Shown piece by piece: positions 1-7,081 of a DNA stretch of 13,700 nucleotides. The DNA is from an uncultured Mailhella sp. GTDB taxonomy: Bacteria > Desulfobacterota > Desulfovibrionia > Desulfovibrionales > Desulfovibrionaceae. Every line of letters begins with the position of its first letter. The stretch's first letter is position 1. The notes under the pieces were generated by a model. It was not told the DNA's origin, searched no databases, and saw nothing but the letters and a program-made list of their open reading frames with translations. The stretch lies in NCBI GenBank assembly GCA_905192935.1, contig CAJJMX010000025.1:1-13700 (forward strand). Direction: 5' to 3'. The position numbers and the translations under genes were made by a program.

Positions 1-174
1 ATAAAGCGTGCCTTTCGGAGCATGAGAGGATACAAGCAGCCGAAGAAGCAGGGCTCATGTTGGAGTTTGCCGCGCATCGGCGCGGTCGGGACAGGTCCCG
101 GTCTGGAGCGTTGCCGTATTTTTGACGAAAGTCCTGCCGTACATTGAACAATAAGCTCGATAAGGAGTAGTACC

Positions 175-351
175 ATGGAAGAACAGGTTCTCAAAGCCAT
201 GAAGGAAGCGGGCAAGCCCGTCCGTCCCGGCGACATCGCCAAGTTGCTCGGCGTGGATTCCAAGGAAGTGTCCAAGGCCTGCGCGGAACTCAAGAAGGCG
301 GGCAAGATTTATTCTCCCAAGCGCTGCTATTACGAACCCGTGGCGGAATAA
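175..351 (+). CDS. Small winged-helix DNA-binding-like protein (58 aa)
   Basis: A 58-residue protein with the pattern of a minimal winged helix-turn-helix. Helix 1 is about residues 1-12 and ends KAMKEAGKPV. Helix 2 is RPGDIAKLLG. A recognition-type helix follows (SKEVSKACAELKKAG), then a short wing (KIYSPKRCYYEP). The start is ATG 175, with AAGGAG at 162-167 seven bases upstream. A strong terminator follows directly, so it is probably monocistronic. MarR/ArsR-type winged helices are normally longer because they carry dimerisation helices. This one is essentially only the DNA-binding fold. From memory, similar short proteins are common in Desulfovibrio and usually annotated as putative transcriptional regulators. 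A role in DNA binding is inferred and no target is visible. The net charge is basic (many Lys), which fits nucleic-acid binding. Confidence 0.85.
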   Translation: MEEQVLKAMKEAGKPVRPGDIAKLLGVDSKEVSKACAELKKAGKIYSPKRCYYEPVAE

Positions 352-373
352 CCGTATTTTTTCCGTAAGAAGG

Positions 374-397
374 AACCGGCCTTGCGCCGGTTTTTTT
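374..397 (+). terminator. Rho-independent terminator of the winged-helix gene
   Basis: A perfect 7-bp stem (AACCGGC / GCCGGTT) with a five-base loop CTTGC is followed by a run of T residues. It lies 22 bases after the stop codon of the winged-helix gene, so transcription of that small gene is expected to end here. Confidence 0.9.
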
Positions 398-600
398 ATG
401 CCCGTGAAGCGCCGCGGGGACGAGGGCTCGCTGAGGCGCGGGGCGGAGTCGTGAAGGCGAAGGAGCGCGCACCCGGGACTGCGGCCTTCCTGCTGTTCTT
501 GTAAGTTTTCTTTATGGGAGAATGAGTTTCTGTGTATTCTTCAGTGCGGTGAAGTAAAAATACGACTCGGTGTTTTCTGCAGGCATGTGCAGAGAAAAGT
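398..600. other. Non-coding stretch upstream of dctP1
   Basis: Together with 601-717 this makes about 320 bases without a gene. The first 100 bases are GC-rich and show nothing I can name. From about 495 the sequence turns AT-rich towards the dctP1 promoter. At 573-598 there is an imperfect dyad (CTGCA, six-base loop GGCATG, TGCAG, flanked by TTTT and AAAA). It could be an operator for dctP1, but this is weak. No credible reading frame is present on either strand. Confidence 0.4.
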
Positions 601-607
601 TTGACTC

Positions 608-634
608 TTGTGCTGTTGACTTAACAGGTAAAAT
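608..634 (+). promoter_or_regulatory. Candidate promoter and conserved block upstream of dctP1
   Basis: TAAAAT at 629-634 is a good -10 candidate. The best upstream hexamer is TTGTGC at 608-613, with a short 15-base spacer. Overlapping it is a 19-base block, TTGACTTAACAGGTAAAAT (616-634), which recurs almost unchanged at 2275-2292 upstream of the second dctP gene. The TTGACT inside the block is only 7 bases from the TAAAAT, so it cannot serve as the -35 for that -10. It may be a regulator site, or the -35 of a promoter further downstream. Confidence 0.4.
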
Positions 635-717
635 CCTTTTAGAGAAAATTTTTGGTGCGGCTTTTTCCTGCTTTTTTGAGCCGCTTTCCGATCCTTGAGA
701 CTGAAAAGGAGCCTCAC

Positions 718-1803
718 ATGATAAGAAAATGGACTGCCTGCGCGGCCGCCTTTGCTCTGGGCGGCCTGCTTTCGTTTTGCAGCCCGGCCTTTGCGGCCGA
801 TGCCGGAAAGGAGCCGATCCGGCTTTCCTTCCTCGGCGGCTATCTTGAAAAGCACCCCACGACGACGGAAGTGTTCGAGCCCTTTATGCAGGCTGCCGAA
901 AAGAAGTTCGACGGCAAATTGACGTTCAAGTACTTCACCTCCAATTCTCTGTATTCCGAAACGGAAGCCTATTCGGCCGTGTCCGACGGGCGTGCGGACA
1001 TCGGACAGATCCGTCCTGCGCTTTTTCCCGGCAAGATGCAGCTGCTCGGCGTGGTGGCCCTGCCGGGCATGTGCCCGAATTCGCTCGTGGGAAGCCTCGT
1101 GGCCGAGGATCTCATTCAGAAGTTCCCCGAAGTTCGTGCCGAACTTCCCCGCAACACGGTGCATCTTACGGCCTGGGCGTCCGATGCGTATCAGATCCAT
1201 TCCCTCATGCCCATCCGTACCCGTGAGGATCTGAAGGGCAGGAAAATCGCCGTCTGGGACAGACTGACCAAGAAGATCGCCGAAGATCTCGGAGCGCATC
1301 CCATTCTCATGAGCTCCACGGATACCTTCATCTCGCTGTCTCACGGCATGGTGGACGGCGTGCTCTGTCCCATGGCGCCTCTGCGTTCCTACAAGCTCAC
1401 CGATGAGGCAAAGTATCATCTCATTCTCGGCATCGGCGTGAACACCTTTGTCGAGGCAATCAACAAGAAAAGCTGGGATTCTCTGACCCCCGACATGCAG
1501 AAATGGATTTCGTCGCAGGGCGGCATGAAGATGTCCGAGGCCATAGGCCTGTCGCTGATGCACGGCGCCATCACGGACGCGGAGTGGATGAAGTCCCAGG
1601 GACACGAGTTCATCGTTCTGAGCGATGAGGAGCGCAGCGCGTTCCTCGAACCTCTGGATGTGTTTGCCGACGAATGGAAAAAAGAGGTCGGCAAGAAGCT
1701 CGGCTCCGCCGTCGTGGACAAGGTGTACAAATACGCCCGTGAACGCAGCGCCTACTATACCAGGGAATTTCACGCCGGTAAGTACGGCGACTTCAAGATA
1801 TAG
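718..1803 (+). CDS. dctP: TRAP transporter solute-binding protein (DctP family), paralogue 1
   Basis: A periplasmic substrate-binding protein of a TRAP transporter, 361 aa. The start is ATG 718, with AAGGAG at 706-711. It gives a clean Sec signal peptide (charged MIRK, hydrophobic core, AFA|AD cleavage after residue 26). Upstream in-frame starts would add an implausible leader. DctP-family hallmarks are the paired lobes, DLKGRKIAVW (171-180), the SLSHGMVDGV segment (207-215) and the C-terminal helix YKYARERSAYYTREF. It aligns without gaps to the second DctP in this window over the first 200 or so residues, with roughly half identical by eye. At the position where the family usually has KIR (the Arg that salt-bridges a ligand carboxylate), it reads KIA (Ala178). 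No permease gene adjoins it, and its own terminator follows. It probably shares the DctQM encoded downstream. The ligand is unknown. Confidence 0.92.
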   Translation: MIRKWTACAAAFALGGLLSFCSPAFAADAGKEPIRLSFLGGYLEKHPTTTEVFEPFMQAAEKKFDGKLTFKYFTSNSLYSETEAYSAVSDGRADIGQIRPALFPGKMQLLGVVALPGMCPNSLVGSLVAEDLIQKFPEVRAELPRNTVHLTAWASDAYQIHSLMPIRTREDLKGRKIAVWDRLTKKIAEDLGAHPILMSSTDTFISLSHGMVDGVLCPMAPLRSYKLTDEAKYHLILGIGVNTFVEAINKKSWDSLTPDMQKWISSQGGMKMSEAIGLSLMHGAITDAEWMKSQGHEFIVLSDEERSAFLEPLDVFADEWKKEVGKKLGSAVVDKVYKYARERSAYYTREFHAGKYGDFKI

Positions 1804-1843
1804 CTGAACAGTGTCCGGCCGGAGAGGTCAGGCCTGTTTTCGG

Positions 1844-1872
1844 AAAGGCGGCGCACATGCGCCGCCTTTTTT
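1844..1872 (+). terminator. Rho-independent terminator of dctP1
   Basis: A perfect 12-bp stem (AAAGGCGGCGCA / TGCGCCGCCTTT) with a two-base apex is followed by further T residues (six in all from 1867). It lies 40 bases after the dctP1 stop and separates dctP1 transcriptionally from the dctP2 cluster. Confidence 0.93.
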
Positions 1873-2204
1873 CATGGTTGAAGAATGATGGCCTGCTGAT
1901 GGCTTTCGTCTTCATCATGGGCGGAACAAGGATAAGGGGCAGACATGAGTGCCGGACGGAAGAGGCAGTTTCGTCCGCGACCGGAACGGATACGGGAGTT
2001 TGTCCGGGAAACCGGGATTTTTTGTCGATATCCGGCCGCGGCGGGGTGGGGGAGAAACGGATCCTGGCGGGAGTGAAAAGCTGATGATGCGGAATTATTG
2101 TCATTTTTTGAACAAACGTCCTTCCGGAGGGAATTTTTTCGCAGGACGGATACTTCCGTTACAGGAATGTGTCGCAAGGGCGAGCCGTTGACGGCGAAAG
2201 GGCT
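1873..2204. other. Non-coding stretch between dctP1 terminator and dctP2 promoter
   Basis: About 330 bases with no convincing gene. Short open frames exist on both strands, but none has a proper ribosome binding site, family pattern or the codon bias of the neighbours. A small GAAA-capped CCGG stem near 2006 is followed by a T run, which is too weak to call. I see no repeat or RNA structure I can name. Confidence 0.4.
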
Positions 2205-2320
2205 CAGGAAAAAAAAGATAAATAAAAAAACAAATCATTTTTGACAGATAATGAATATGGCAAAAATTTCACCATTGACTTAAGAGTAATATTTAATTTA
2301 TCAAAACTCTAATGAATGAA
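2205..2320 (+). promoter_or_regulatory. AT-rich promoter region of the dctP2-dctQM-ASST cluster
   Basis: This AT-rich island stands out from the GC-rich surroundings. It contains A tracts (2208-2231), TTGACA at 2241-2246 and TTGACT at 2275-2280. TTGACT with an 18-base spacer to TATCAA (2299-2304) is one possible promoter. TAATAT at 2287-2292 is another -10 candidate, but it lacks a good -35. The block TTGACTTAAGAGTAATAT (2275-2292) matches the one upstream of dctP1. An inverted repeat AGAGT/ACTCT (2283-2287 and 2306-2310) brackets the likely -10 region. The exact start of transcription cannot be fixed by eye. Confidence 0.5.
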
Positions 2321-2392
2321 AGCTGTCCGGCTTACCTCCGCACGCTTTTTCGTCGGATGTGAAAAGATGGGCAAAAAATGAGGAGTTTCAGC

Positions 2393-3466
2393 ATGTTGAA
2401 GAAGTTTGGTCTGCTGGCTGCTGCTCTTGCACTGGGTGGCGCAATGGTGTTTTCCGGCACGGCGGAAGCCGCCAAGGGTTTCAAGCATCTGTCTTTCATG
2501 GGCAGCTATCTTGAAAAGCATCCCACCGTTGTGAATTACTGGGAACCCTACTTCAAGGCGACGGAAGAAAAATTCGGCGGCAAGCTGTCATTCGACTATT
2601 TCGCCACCAACTCCCTGTACCCTGAATCCGAGGCTCCTCAGGCCATCACCGACGGCCGCGTGGACTTCGGCGTGCTGCGTCCTTCCGTGTATCCCGGCAA
2701 CTACAACCTCATGAACGTGGTGGCCATTCCCGGTCTGTGCCCCAACGCCATCGTGGGTTCTCTGGTTCTTGAGGACCTCATCCGCAAGTTCCCCGAAGTG
2801 CAGGCCGAACTGCCTGCCAACAGTGTGCACTTCACTTCCTGGGCCTCCGCCGCCTATCAGCTGCATACCCTGAAGCCCATCAAGACCATGGAAGAGCTGA
2901 AGGGCTCCAAGATCATCGTTTGGGACGCCGTCGCCCTTGAGCTCGTCAAGGCTCTCGGCGCCAACCCCATCCGCATGAGCTCCCCCGACACCTATCTTGC
3001 CCTGTCCAAGGGCATGGGCGACGGCGTCATCTGCCCGCTCGCTCCTCTCAAGTCCTACAAGATCACCGAAGCCACCAAGTACCATCTGATGCTCAACATC
3101 ATGGTGCAGGCCTTCACCATGGAAGCCAACAAGGATCTGTGGGACTCCATGCCCGACGACATGAAGGCCTATCTTAACGAGACCGGCGGCATGAACATGG
3201 CCCTCGGCGTCGGCAAGTCCCTTGAAGACGGCGCCAAGGAAGACACCTCCTGGATGGAAAAGCAGGGTCACACCTTCTTCTATCTGACCGATGAAGAGCG
3301 CGCTCCCTTCCTCGCTCCGCTCGGCGGATTCGTTGACGACTGGAAGGCTTCCTGCAAGGGAGCCAAGCCGGAAGTCATCGAAGCCGTGTACAAGTATGCC
3401 CAGGAACGCGCCAAGTTCTACACTGAAGAAATGAGAGCCGGAAAGTACGGCGATTATAAGATGTAA
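2393..3466 (+). CDS. dctP: TRAP transporter solute-binding protein (DctP family), paralogue 2
   Basis: A periplasmic TRAP binding protein, 357 aa from ATG 2393. I chose this start because AGGAG (2381-2385) sits seven bases upstream and it yields a normal signal peptide (MLKK, hydrophobic core, AEA|AK cleavage after residue 26). ATG 2378 would add five residues and lacks a good ribosome site. Family landmarks are LSFMGSYLEKHP, ELKGSKIIVW (168-177), ALSKGMGDGVICPLAPLKSY and the terminal helix with YKYAQERAKFY. Where most DctP proteins have KIR, this one has KII (Ile175). The usual carboxylate-binding Arg is therefore absent here too, suggesting an atypical ligand. It is the first gene of a cluster with dctQM and the ASST-like gene. 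Codon use is strongly biased (AAG, CTG/CTC, GCC, ATC), as expected for an abundant binding protein. Confidence 0.94.
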   Translation: MLKKFGLLAAALALGGAMVFSGTAEAAKGFKHLSFMGSYLEKHPTVVNYWEPYFKATEEKFGGKLSFDYFATNSLYPESEAPQAITDGRVDFGVLRPSVYPGNYNLMNVVAIPGLCPNAIVGSLVLEDLIRKFPEVQAELPANSVHFTSWASAAYQLHTLKPIKTMEELKGSKIIVWDAVALELVKALGANPIRMSSPDTYLALSKGMGDGVICPLAPLKSYKITEATKYHLMLNIMVQAFTMEANKDLWDSMPDDMKAYLNETGGMNMALGVGKSLEDGAKEDTSWMEKQGHTFFYLTDEERAPFLAPLGGFVDDWKASCKGAKPEVIEAVYKYAQERAKFYTEEMRAGKYGDYKM

Positions 3467-3474
3467 TTCTGCGG

Positions 3475-3500
3475 GGGAGGGGGCTTTGCGGCTCCCTCCC
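3475..3500 (+). other. Intercistronic hairpin after dctP2
   Basis: A 10-bp stem (GGGAGGGGGC pairing with GCTCCCTCCC, one G:T wobble) with a six-base loop TTTGCG lies nine bases past the dctP2 stop codon. No T run follows, so it is not a typical terminator. Its place between a binding-protein gene and its permease gene fits an RNA element that protects or partially attenuates the message, raising binding-protein output over permease. That role is inferred. Confidence 0.75.
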
Positions 3501-3545
3501 GTCGCCTATATGCCGTGACATTGTTTCAGGCTATTTTTCCCGTGT

Positions 3546-3570
3546 GCGGACCGCGAGGGGTGCGGTCCGC
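3546..3570 (+). other. Second intercistronic hairpin, just upstream of dctQM
   Basis: A perfect 9-bp inverted repeat (GCGGACCGC / GCGGTCCGC) with loop GAGGGGT. It ends 17 bases before the dctQM start codon and 8 bases before its weak GAGG ribosome site. In the mRNA it could hold the translation start region open or slow upstream exonucleases. No T run follows it. Confidence 0.7.
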
Positions 3571-3587
3571 GAAAAGCCGAGGTTCCC

Positions 3588-5501
3588 ATGGCAGAACAAG
3601 TTTCTCTTTCTCCCGCTTTTCAGAGCGCATATGACTTTCTCGAAAAATGCACGACCAAGGTCAGCTGGCTGAGCTATGTGGCCATGGCCATCCTGCCCGT
3701 GCTCATCACCGTGGACGTCTGCTGCCGCATGTTCGGATTCAGCGTGCCCGGCTCCCTGGAACTGCAGGAAAATCTTCTGGCTCTGACTACGTTTTCCTTC
3801 ATGGCCATCCTGCAGCTGCACGACCGCCACATGATGATCGACTTCATCTACGACCGCATGTCCACGGGAGTGAAGCGCTGGTGCGACATGACCGTCGCCT
3901 CCTTGGTGCTGGGCATCATGGTGCTGCTCACCACCGAGAGCTACGACGCCTTTTTGAGCAAGTTCGGCACCCAGTCCATGGAACTGTACGTTCCTCTGGA
4001 GTTCTATTACTGGATGCCCGTCGTGGGTCTCGGCATCACCTCCATCGTCGCACTGTTCCAGTTCCTGCGCGAATCCGTGAAGTGCCTCTCCGGCAGACAT
4101 TACATTCCCTTCGTTCTCGGCATCGTCTTTGCCTTCGCCCTGGCCTATCTGCCCTTCTGGTATCGCGAAAGCCCCTATGAAATTTCCAACCTCATCCTCG
4201 GCCTCATAGCCTTCGGCCTGCTGTTCCTCTTCCTGTTCATCCGCATGCCCATCGCCTGGGCCATGAGCATCATCGGCGCCATGGGAATGGTGGCCGTGTC
4301 CCGCAACGTCGTGGCGGCCCTTGCCGCCGTGGGCACCACGCCTTACGCCGCTTCCGCCAACTACAACCTTGTGGCCCTGCCGCTCTTCGTGCTCATGGGC
4401 TGCATGATCCTTTACTCCGGCATTTCCGTCGACCTGTTCAACTCCGCCAACAAGTGGATAGGCCACATGCCCGGCGGCATGGGGATGGCCGGCGTCGCCG
4501 GCTGCACCGGCTTTGCGGCCGTGTGCGGCGACTCCCTGTCCACCGCCGTGACCATGGGCTCCGTTTCCCTGCCGGAAATGATGCGCCTCAAGTATTCTCC
4601 CTCGCTCGCCACGGGCGCTCTTGCCGCAGGCGGTACGCTGGGCATCCTTATTCCTCCGAGTTCAGGCTTCATCATCTACGGCATCGTCACGGAAGTTTCC
4701 ATCGGCCGCCTGTTCATGGCCGGTCTCGTTCCCGGCGTCATGCTGGCCCTCATGTTCATGGCCTACATCTACTACATGGCCGTGCGTCATCCTGAACTCG
4801 CTCCCCGCGGTCCCAAGTACACGCTGGCCGAGAAGATTCAGTCCTCCATGGGCCTCGTGCCGATTCTCGCCCTGTTCGTCCTGGTGCTCGGCAGCATCGT
4901 GGCCGGCATATGCTCCCCCAACGAAGGCGGCGGCATCGGCGCCATGGGCGCCTTCCTCTACGCTCTCGTCCGCCGCAAGGTGACCAAGCAGAATCTGCTG
5001 GCCTCCCTGCATGAAACCGGTGAGCTCACCGCCCGCATCATGGGCATCATGGTCGGCGTGGCCGTGCTCGGCTACTTCTTCGCCGCCACCCGTCTGCCCT
5101 TCCTGCTCGCCGACTTCATCGTGTCCCTGCCGTTCAACCGCTACTGGGTATTCGCCATCATTGTGGTCATCTACGTGATCCTCGGCTGCATGATGAACGT
5201 CATCCCCATGCTCATGCTCACCCTGCCTTCCATCTTCCCCACCGTCGTGGCCCTGGGCTTTGACCCCGTGTGGTTCGGCGTGGTATCCGTCATGATCATG
5301 GAAATGGGTCAGATCACTCCGCCTGTCGGCGTGGTGGTGTTCGCTCTGGCCGGTGTGGCCAAGGGCATTCCCATCGAGACCATATTCAAGGGCATCATCC
5401 CCTTCGTGGGCCTCATGATCCTTGCGGTCGTCCTCATCACGTTCTTCCCGGACATCGCACTCTGGCTGCCCTACAAGCTCATGGGTCCCGAAGTCCTGTA
5501 A
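3588..5501 (+). CDS. dctQM: TRAP transporter fused permease, DctQ-DctM
   Basis: An inner-membrane TRAP permease, 637 aa, with both membrane subunits in one chain. The DctQ part (about residues 25-165) has four hydrophobic segments and the typical ELQENLLALTTF stretch. A linker with extra hydrophobic segments (about 172-192) leads into the DctM part (about 200-625). DctM is identified by PLFVLMG (265-271), the re-entrant loop region CGDSLSTAVTMGSVSLPEM (313-331), ATGALAAGGTLGILIPPSSG (341-360), and the second-half signature ITPPVG (576-581). The DctM family acts as the Na+-coupled transport subunit. DctQ is the small essential partner. ATG 3588 has a modest ribosome site (CGAGG at 3578-3582). 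It lies 121 bases after dctP2 and 67 bases before the ASST-like gene. The fusion is known in the family. The substrate cannot be read from the sequence. Confidence 0.95.
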   Translation: MAEQVSLSPAFQSAYDFLEKCTTKVSWLSYVAMAILPVLITVDVCCRMFGFSVPGSLELQENLLALTTFSFMAILQLHDRHMMIDFIYDRMSTGVKRWCDMTVASLVLGIMVLLTTESYDAFLSKFGTQSMELYVPLEFYYWMPVVGLGITSIVALFQFLRESVKCLSGRHYIPFVLGIVFAFALAYLPFWYRESPYEISNLILGLIAFGLLFLFLFIRMPIAWAMSIIGAMGMVAVSRNVVAALAAVGTTPYAASANYNLVALPLFVLMGCMILYSGISVDLFNSANKWIGHMPGGMGMAGVAGCTGFAAVCGDSLSTAVTMGSVSLPEMMRLKYSPSLATGALAAGGTLGILIPPSSGFIIYGIVTEVSIGRLFMAGLVPGVMLALMFMAYIYYMAVRHPELAPRGPKYTLAEKIQSSMGLVPILALFVLVLGSIVAGICSPNEGGGIGAMGAFLYALVRRKVTKQNLLASLHETGELTARIMGIMVGVAVLGYFFAATRLPFLLADFIVSLPFNRYWVFAIIVVIYVILGCMMNVIPMLMLTLPSIFPTVVALGFDPVWFGVVSVMIMEMGQITPPVGVVVFALAGVAKGIPIETIFKGIIPFVGLMILAVVLITFFPDIALWLPYKLMGPEVL

Positions 5502-5514
5502 CATTTCTCCAGGG

Positions 5515-5537
5515 TTCCCGGGGCATGCTCCGGGAAC
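5515..5537 (+). other. Intercistronic hairpin between dctQM and the ASST-like gene
   Basis: A perfect 8-bp stem (GTTCCCGG / CCGGGAAC) with a seven-base apex lies 13 bases after the dctQM stop. No T run follows, so readthrough into the ASST-like gene is expected. It may mark a processing or stability boundary that lets the downstream gene be expressed at a different level. Confidence 0.7.
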
Positions 5538-5568
5538 TTACCCTCAACTCTTATGAAGGAGTTTTACC

Positions 5569-7017
5569 ATGGGTCATCCTACAGTTTATCCTACCGGCGT
5601 AACGCTCTACAATCCTGAAAAGGCGTATAACGGCTATACGATCATGACCGTCAAGGGACAGGGTGCCATGCTCATCGACATGAACGGCCAGGAAATCAAG
5701 CTCTGGAAGGGCGTGCACGGCTTCCCGAACAAGATCTTCCCCGGCGGTTATCTGCTCGGCAGCCGCGGCATCCGCAATCCCAAGTACGGTCTGCAGGATC
5801 AGGTCGACCTCATTCAGGTGGACTGGGACGGCAATGTCGTGTGGGAATTCAACCAGGCTGAATTCATCGAGGATCCGGGTGAAAAGCCCCAGTGGATGGC
5901 CCGTCAGCATCATGACTTCCAGCGTGAAGGCAGCACCACCGGCTACTACGCTCCCGGTCATGAACCCCAGTCCCTGTCCGGCAACACCCTCGTGCTCTGC
6001 CACCGCGACGCGCACTGCGAGTACATCTCCGACAAGCCTCTGCTTGACGACGTCGTGTACGAAGTGAACTGGGACGGCGAAATCATCTGGGAATGGCAGG
6101 CCACCGACCATGTGCAGGAAATGGGCTTCTCCGAAGCCGCCCGCAACGCCATGGCCCGCAACCCCAACTACCGCGGCGGTTCCCTCATCGACAGCGCTCC
6201 CGGTCTCGGCGACTGGATGCACATCAACTCCATGTCCACCCTCGGACCCAACAAGTGGTATGATGCCGGTGATGAACGCTTCCATCCCGACAACATCATC
6301 ATGGACGGTCGCGAAACCAACATCATCTTCATCATCAGCAAGGAAACCGGCAAGATCGTCTGGAAGGTCGGTCCCGACTACAGCATCGGCCATCCCGAAC
6401 ATTCCCTCGGCTGGATCATCGGTCAGCATCATGCGCACATGATTCCTGACGGACTTCCCGGCGCGGGCAACATCCTCGTGTTCGACAACGGCGGCTGGGC
6501 CGGTTACGACAATCCCAACCCCGGCGCGCCCATCGGCGTCAAGGCCGCTCAGCGCGACTACACCCGTATCCTGGAATTCGATCCCATCACCCTCAAGATC
6601 GTGTGGCAGTACACGCCTCATGAAGCCGGCTTCGTGGTTCCGCTGGACGCCAGCCGCTTCTACAGCCCCTTCATCAGCTCTGCGCAGCGTCTGCCCAACG
6701 GCAACACCCTCATCACCGAGGGTTCCGACGGCCGCCTCCTCGAAGTGACCGCCGACCATGAGATCGTGTGGGAATTCATCAACCCCTACCATGACGGCCG
6801 CAACATGAACATGGTGTATCGCGCCTACCGTGTGCCCTACGAATGGGTACCTCAGGCCGAACATACTCCTGAAGTGGCCATCGCCCGCGCCGACTGCGCC
6901 ACCTTCCGTATGCCCGGCGCCGCCGCTTTCGGCAGCCGCAGCAGCGAAGTGGAAGTGGAAGGCACCCTCGGCTACGTGGCCAATGCCGGTGACTGCATTG
7001 CCGCTACCGACGACTAA
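5569..7017 (+). CDS. Arylsulfate sulfotransferase (ASST)-like beta-propeller protein, no signal peptide
   Basis: A 482-aa protein of the arylsulfotransferase family, which in known members transfers sulfate from an aryl sulfate donor to a phenolic acceptor through a sulfo-histidine. AAGGAG at 5556-5561 precedes ATG 5569. At least six propeller-blade repeats are visible, each ending in an aromatic strand. They are IDMNGQEIKLW (36-46), VDWDGNVVWEF (84-94), VNWDGEIIWEW (166-176), SKETGKIVWKV (257-267), FDPITLKIVWQY (337-348) and TADHEIVWEF (394-403). Conserved His clusters are HHD (114-116), DWMHIN (His218) and GQHHAHM (His287, 288, 290). NGNTLI at 377-382 is also family-typical. Well-studied enterobacterial ASST is periplasmic and needs a disulfide. 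This protein has no signal peptide and so should be cytoplasmic. I cannot place the catalytic sulfo-His with certainty. It is co-oriented with the TRAP genes, so it may act on the imported compound. Codon use is very biased. Confidence 0.88.
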   Translation: MGHPTVYPTGVTLYNPEKAYNGYTIMTVKGQGAMLIDMNGQEIKLWKGVHGFPNKIFPGGYLLGSRGIRNPKYGLQDQVDLIQVDWDGNVVWEFNQAEFIEDPGEKPQWMARQHHDFQREGSTTGYYAPGHEPQSLSGNTLVLCHRDAHCEYISDKPLLDDVVYEVNWDGEIIWEWQATDHVQEMGFSEAARNAMARNPNYRGGSLIDSAPGLGDWMHINSMSTLGPNKWYDAGDERFHPDNIIMDGRETNIIFIISKETGKIVWKVGPDYSIGHPEHSLGWIIGQHHAHMIPDGLPGAGNILVFDNGGWAGYDNPNPGAPIGVKAAQRDYTRILEFDPITLKIVWQYTPHEAGFVVPLDASRFYSPFISSAQRLPNGNTLITEGSDGRLLEVTADHEIVWEFINPYHDGRNMNMVYRAYRVPYEWVPQAEHTPEVAIARADCATFRMPGAAAFGSRSSEVEVEGTLGYVANAGDCIAATDD

Positions 7018-7049
7018 GTGAAGACGCGGGACCGGTCCTGCACAGGAAT

Positions 7050-7081
7050 GAAGACGCGCCCGGAAGACCGGGCGCGTCTTC
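7050..7081 (+). terminator. Terminator-like hairpin of the dctP2-dctQM-ASST cluster
   Basis: A perfect 14-bp stem (GAAGACGCGCCCGG / CCGGGCGCGTCTTC) with an AAGA tetraloop starts 32 bases after the ASST stop codon. The T run is displaced (TTTTTT at about 7095-7100), so it may be partly Rho-assisted. The word GAAGACGCG also occurs once more just upstream (7020-7028), a short direct repeat of the stem's left arm. Confidence 0.75.

Noticed and set aside
1..147. Open frame from the left edge (ATG 22) ending at 145-147
   Set aside because: It is short, without coding bias or a ribosome site, and its translation resembles no protein I know. It is most likely the non-coding leader of the winged-helix gene.
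654..675. Sigma54-like GG...GC pattern upstream of dctP1
   Set aside because: The GG-to-GC distance is one base too short and the flanks do not fit. A similar TGGCA at 2258 lacks the -12 GC altogether.
541..1773. A 410-codon minus-strand frame opposite dctP1, with similar long minus-strand frames at 2588-3271, 3531-4466, 4662-5504 and 12569-13570
   Set aside because: All lie antisense to convincing genes, have repetitive His/Gly/Asp-rich translations and no plausible starts. They are by-products of GC-rich codon use.
1857..2191. Short plus-strand frames (60-80 codons) in the dctP1-dctP2 spacer
   Set aside because: They start within or just after the dctP1 terminator, or have no ribosome site, and their translations are Arg/Gly-rich with no conserved pattern.
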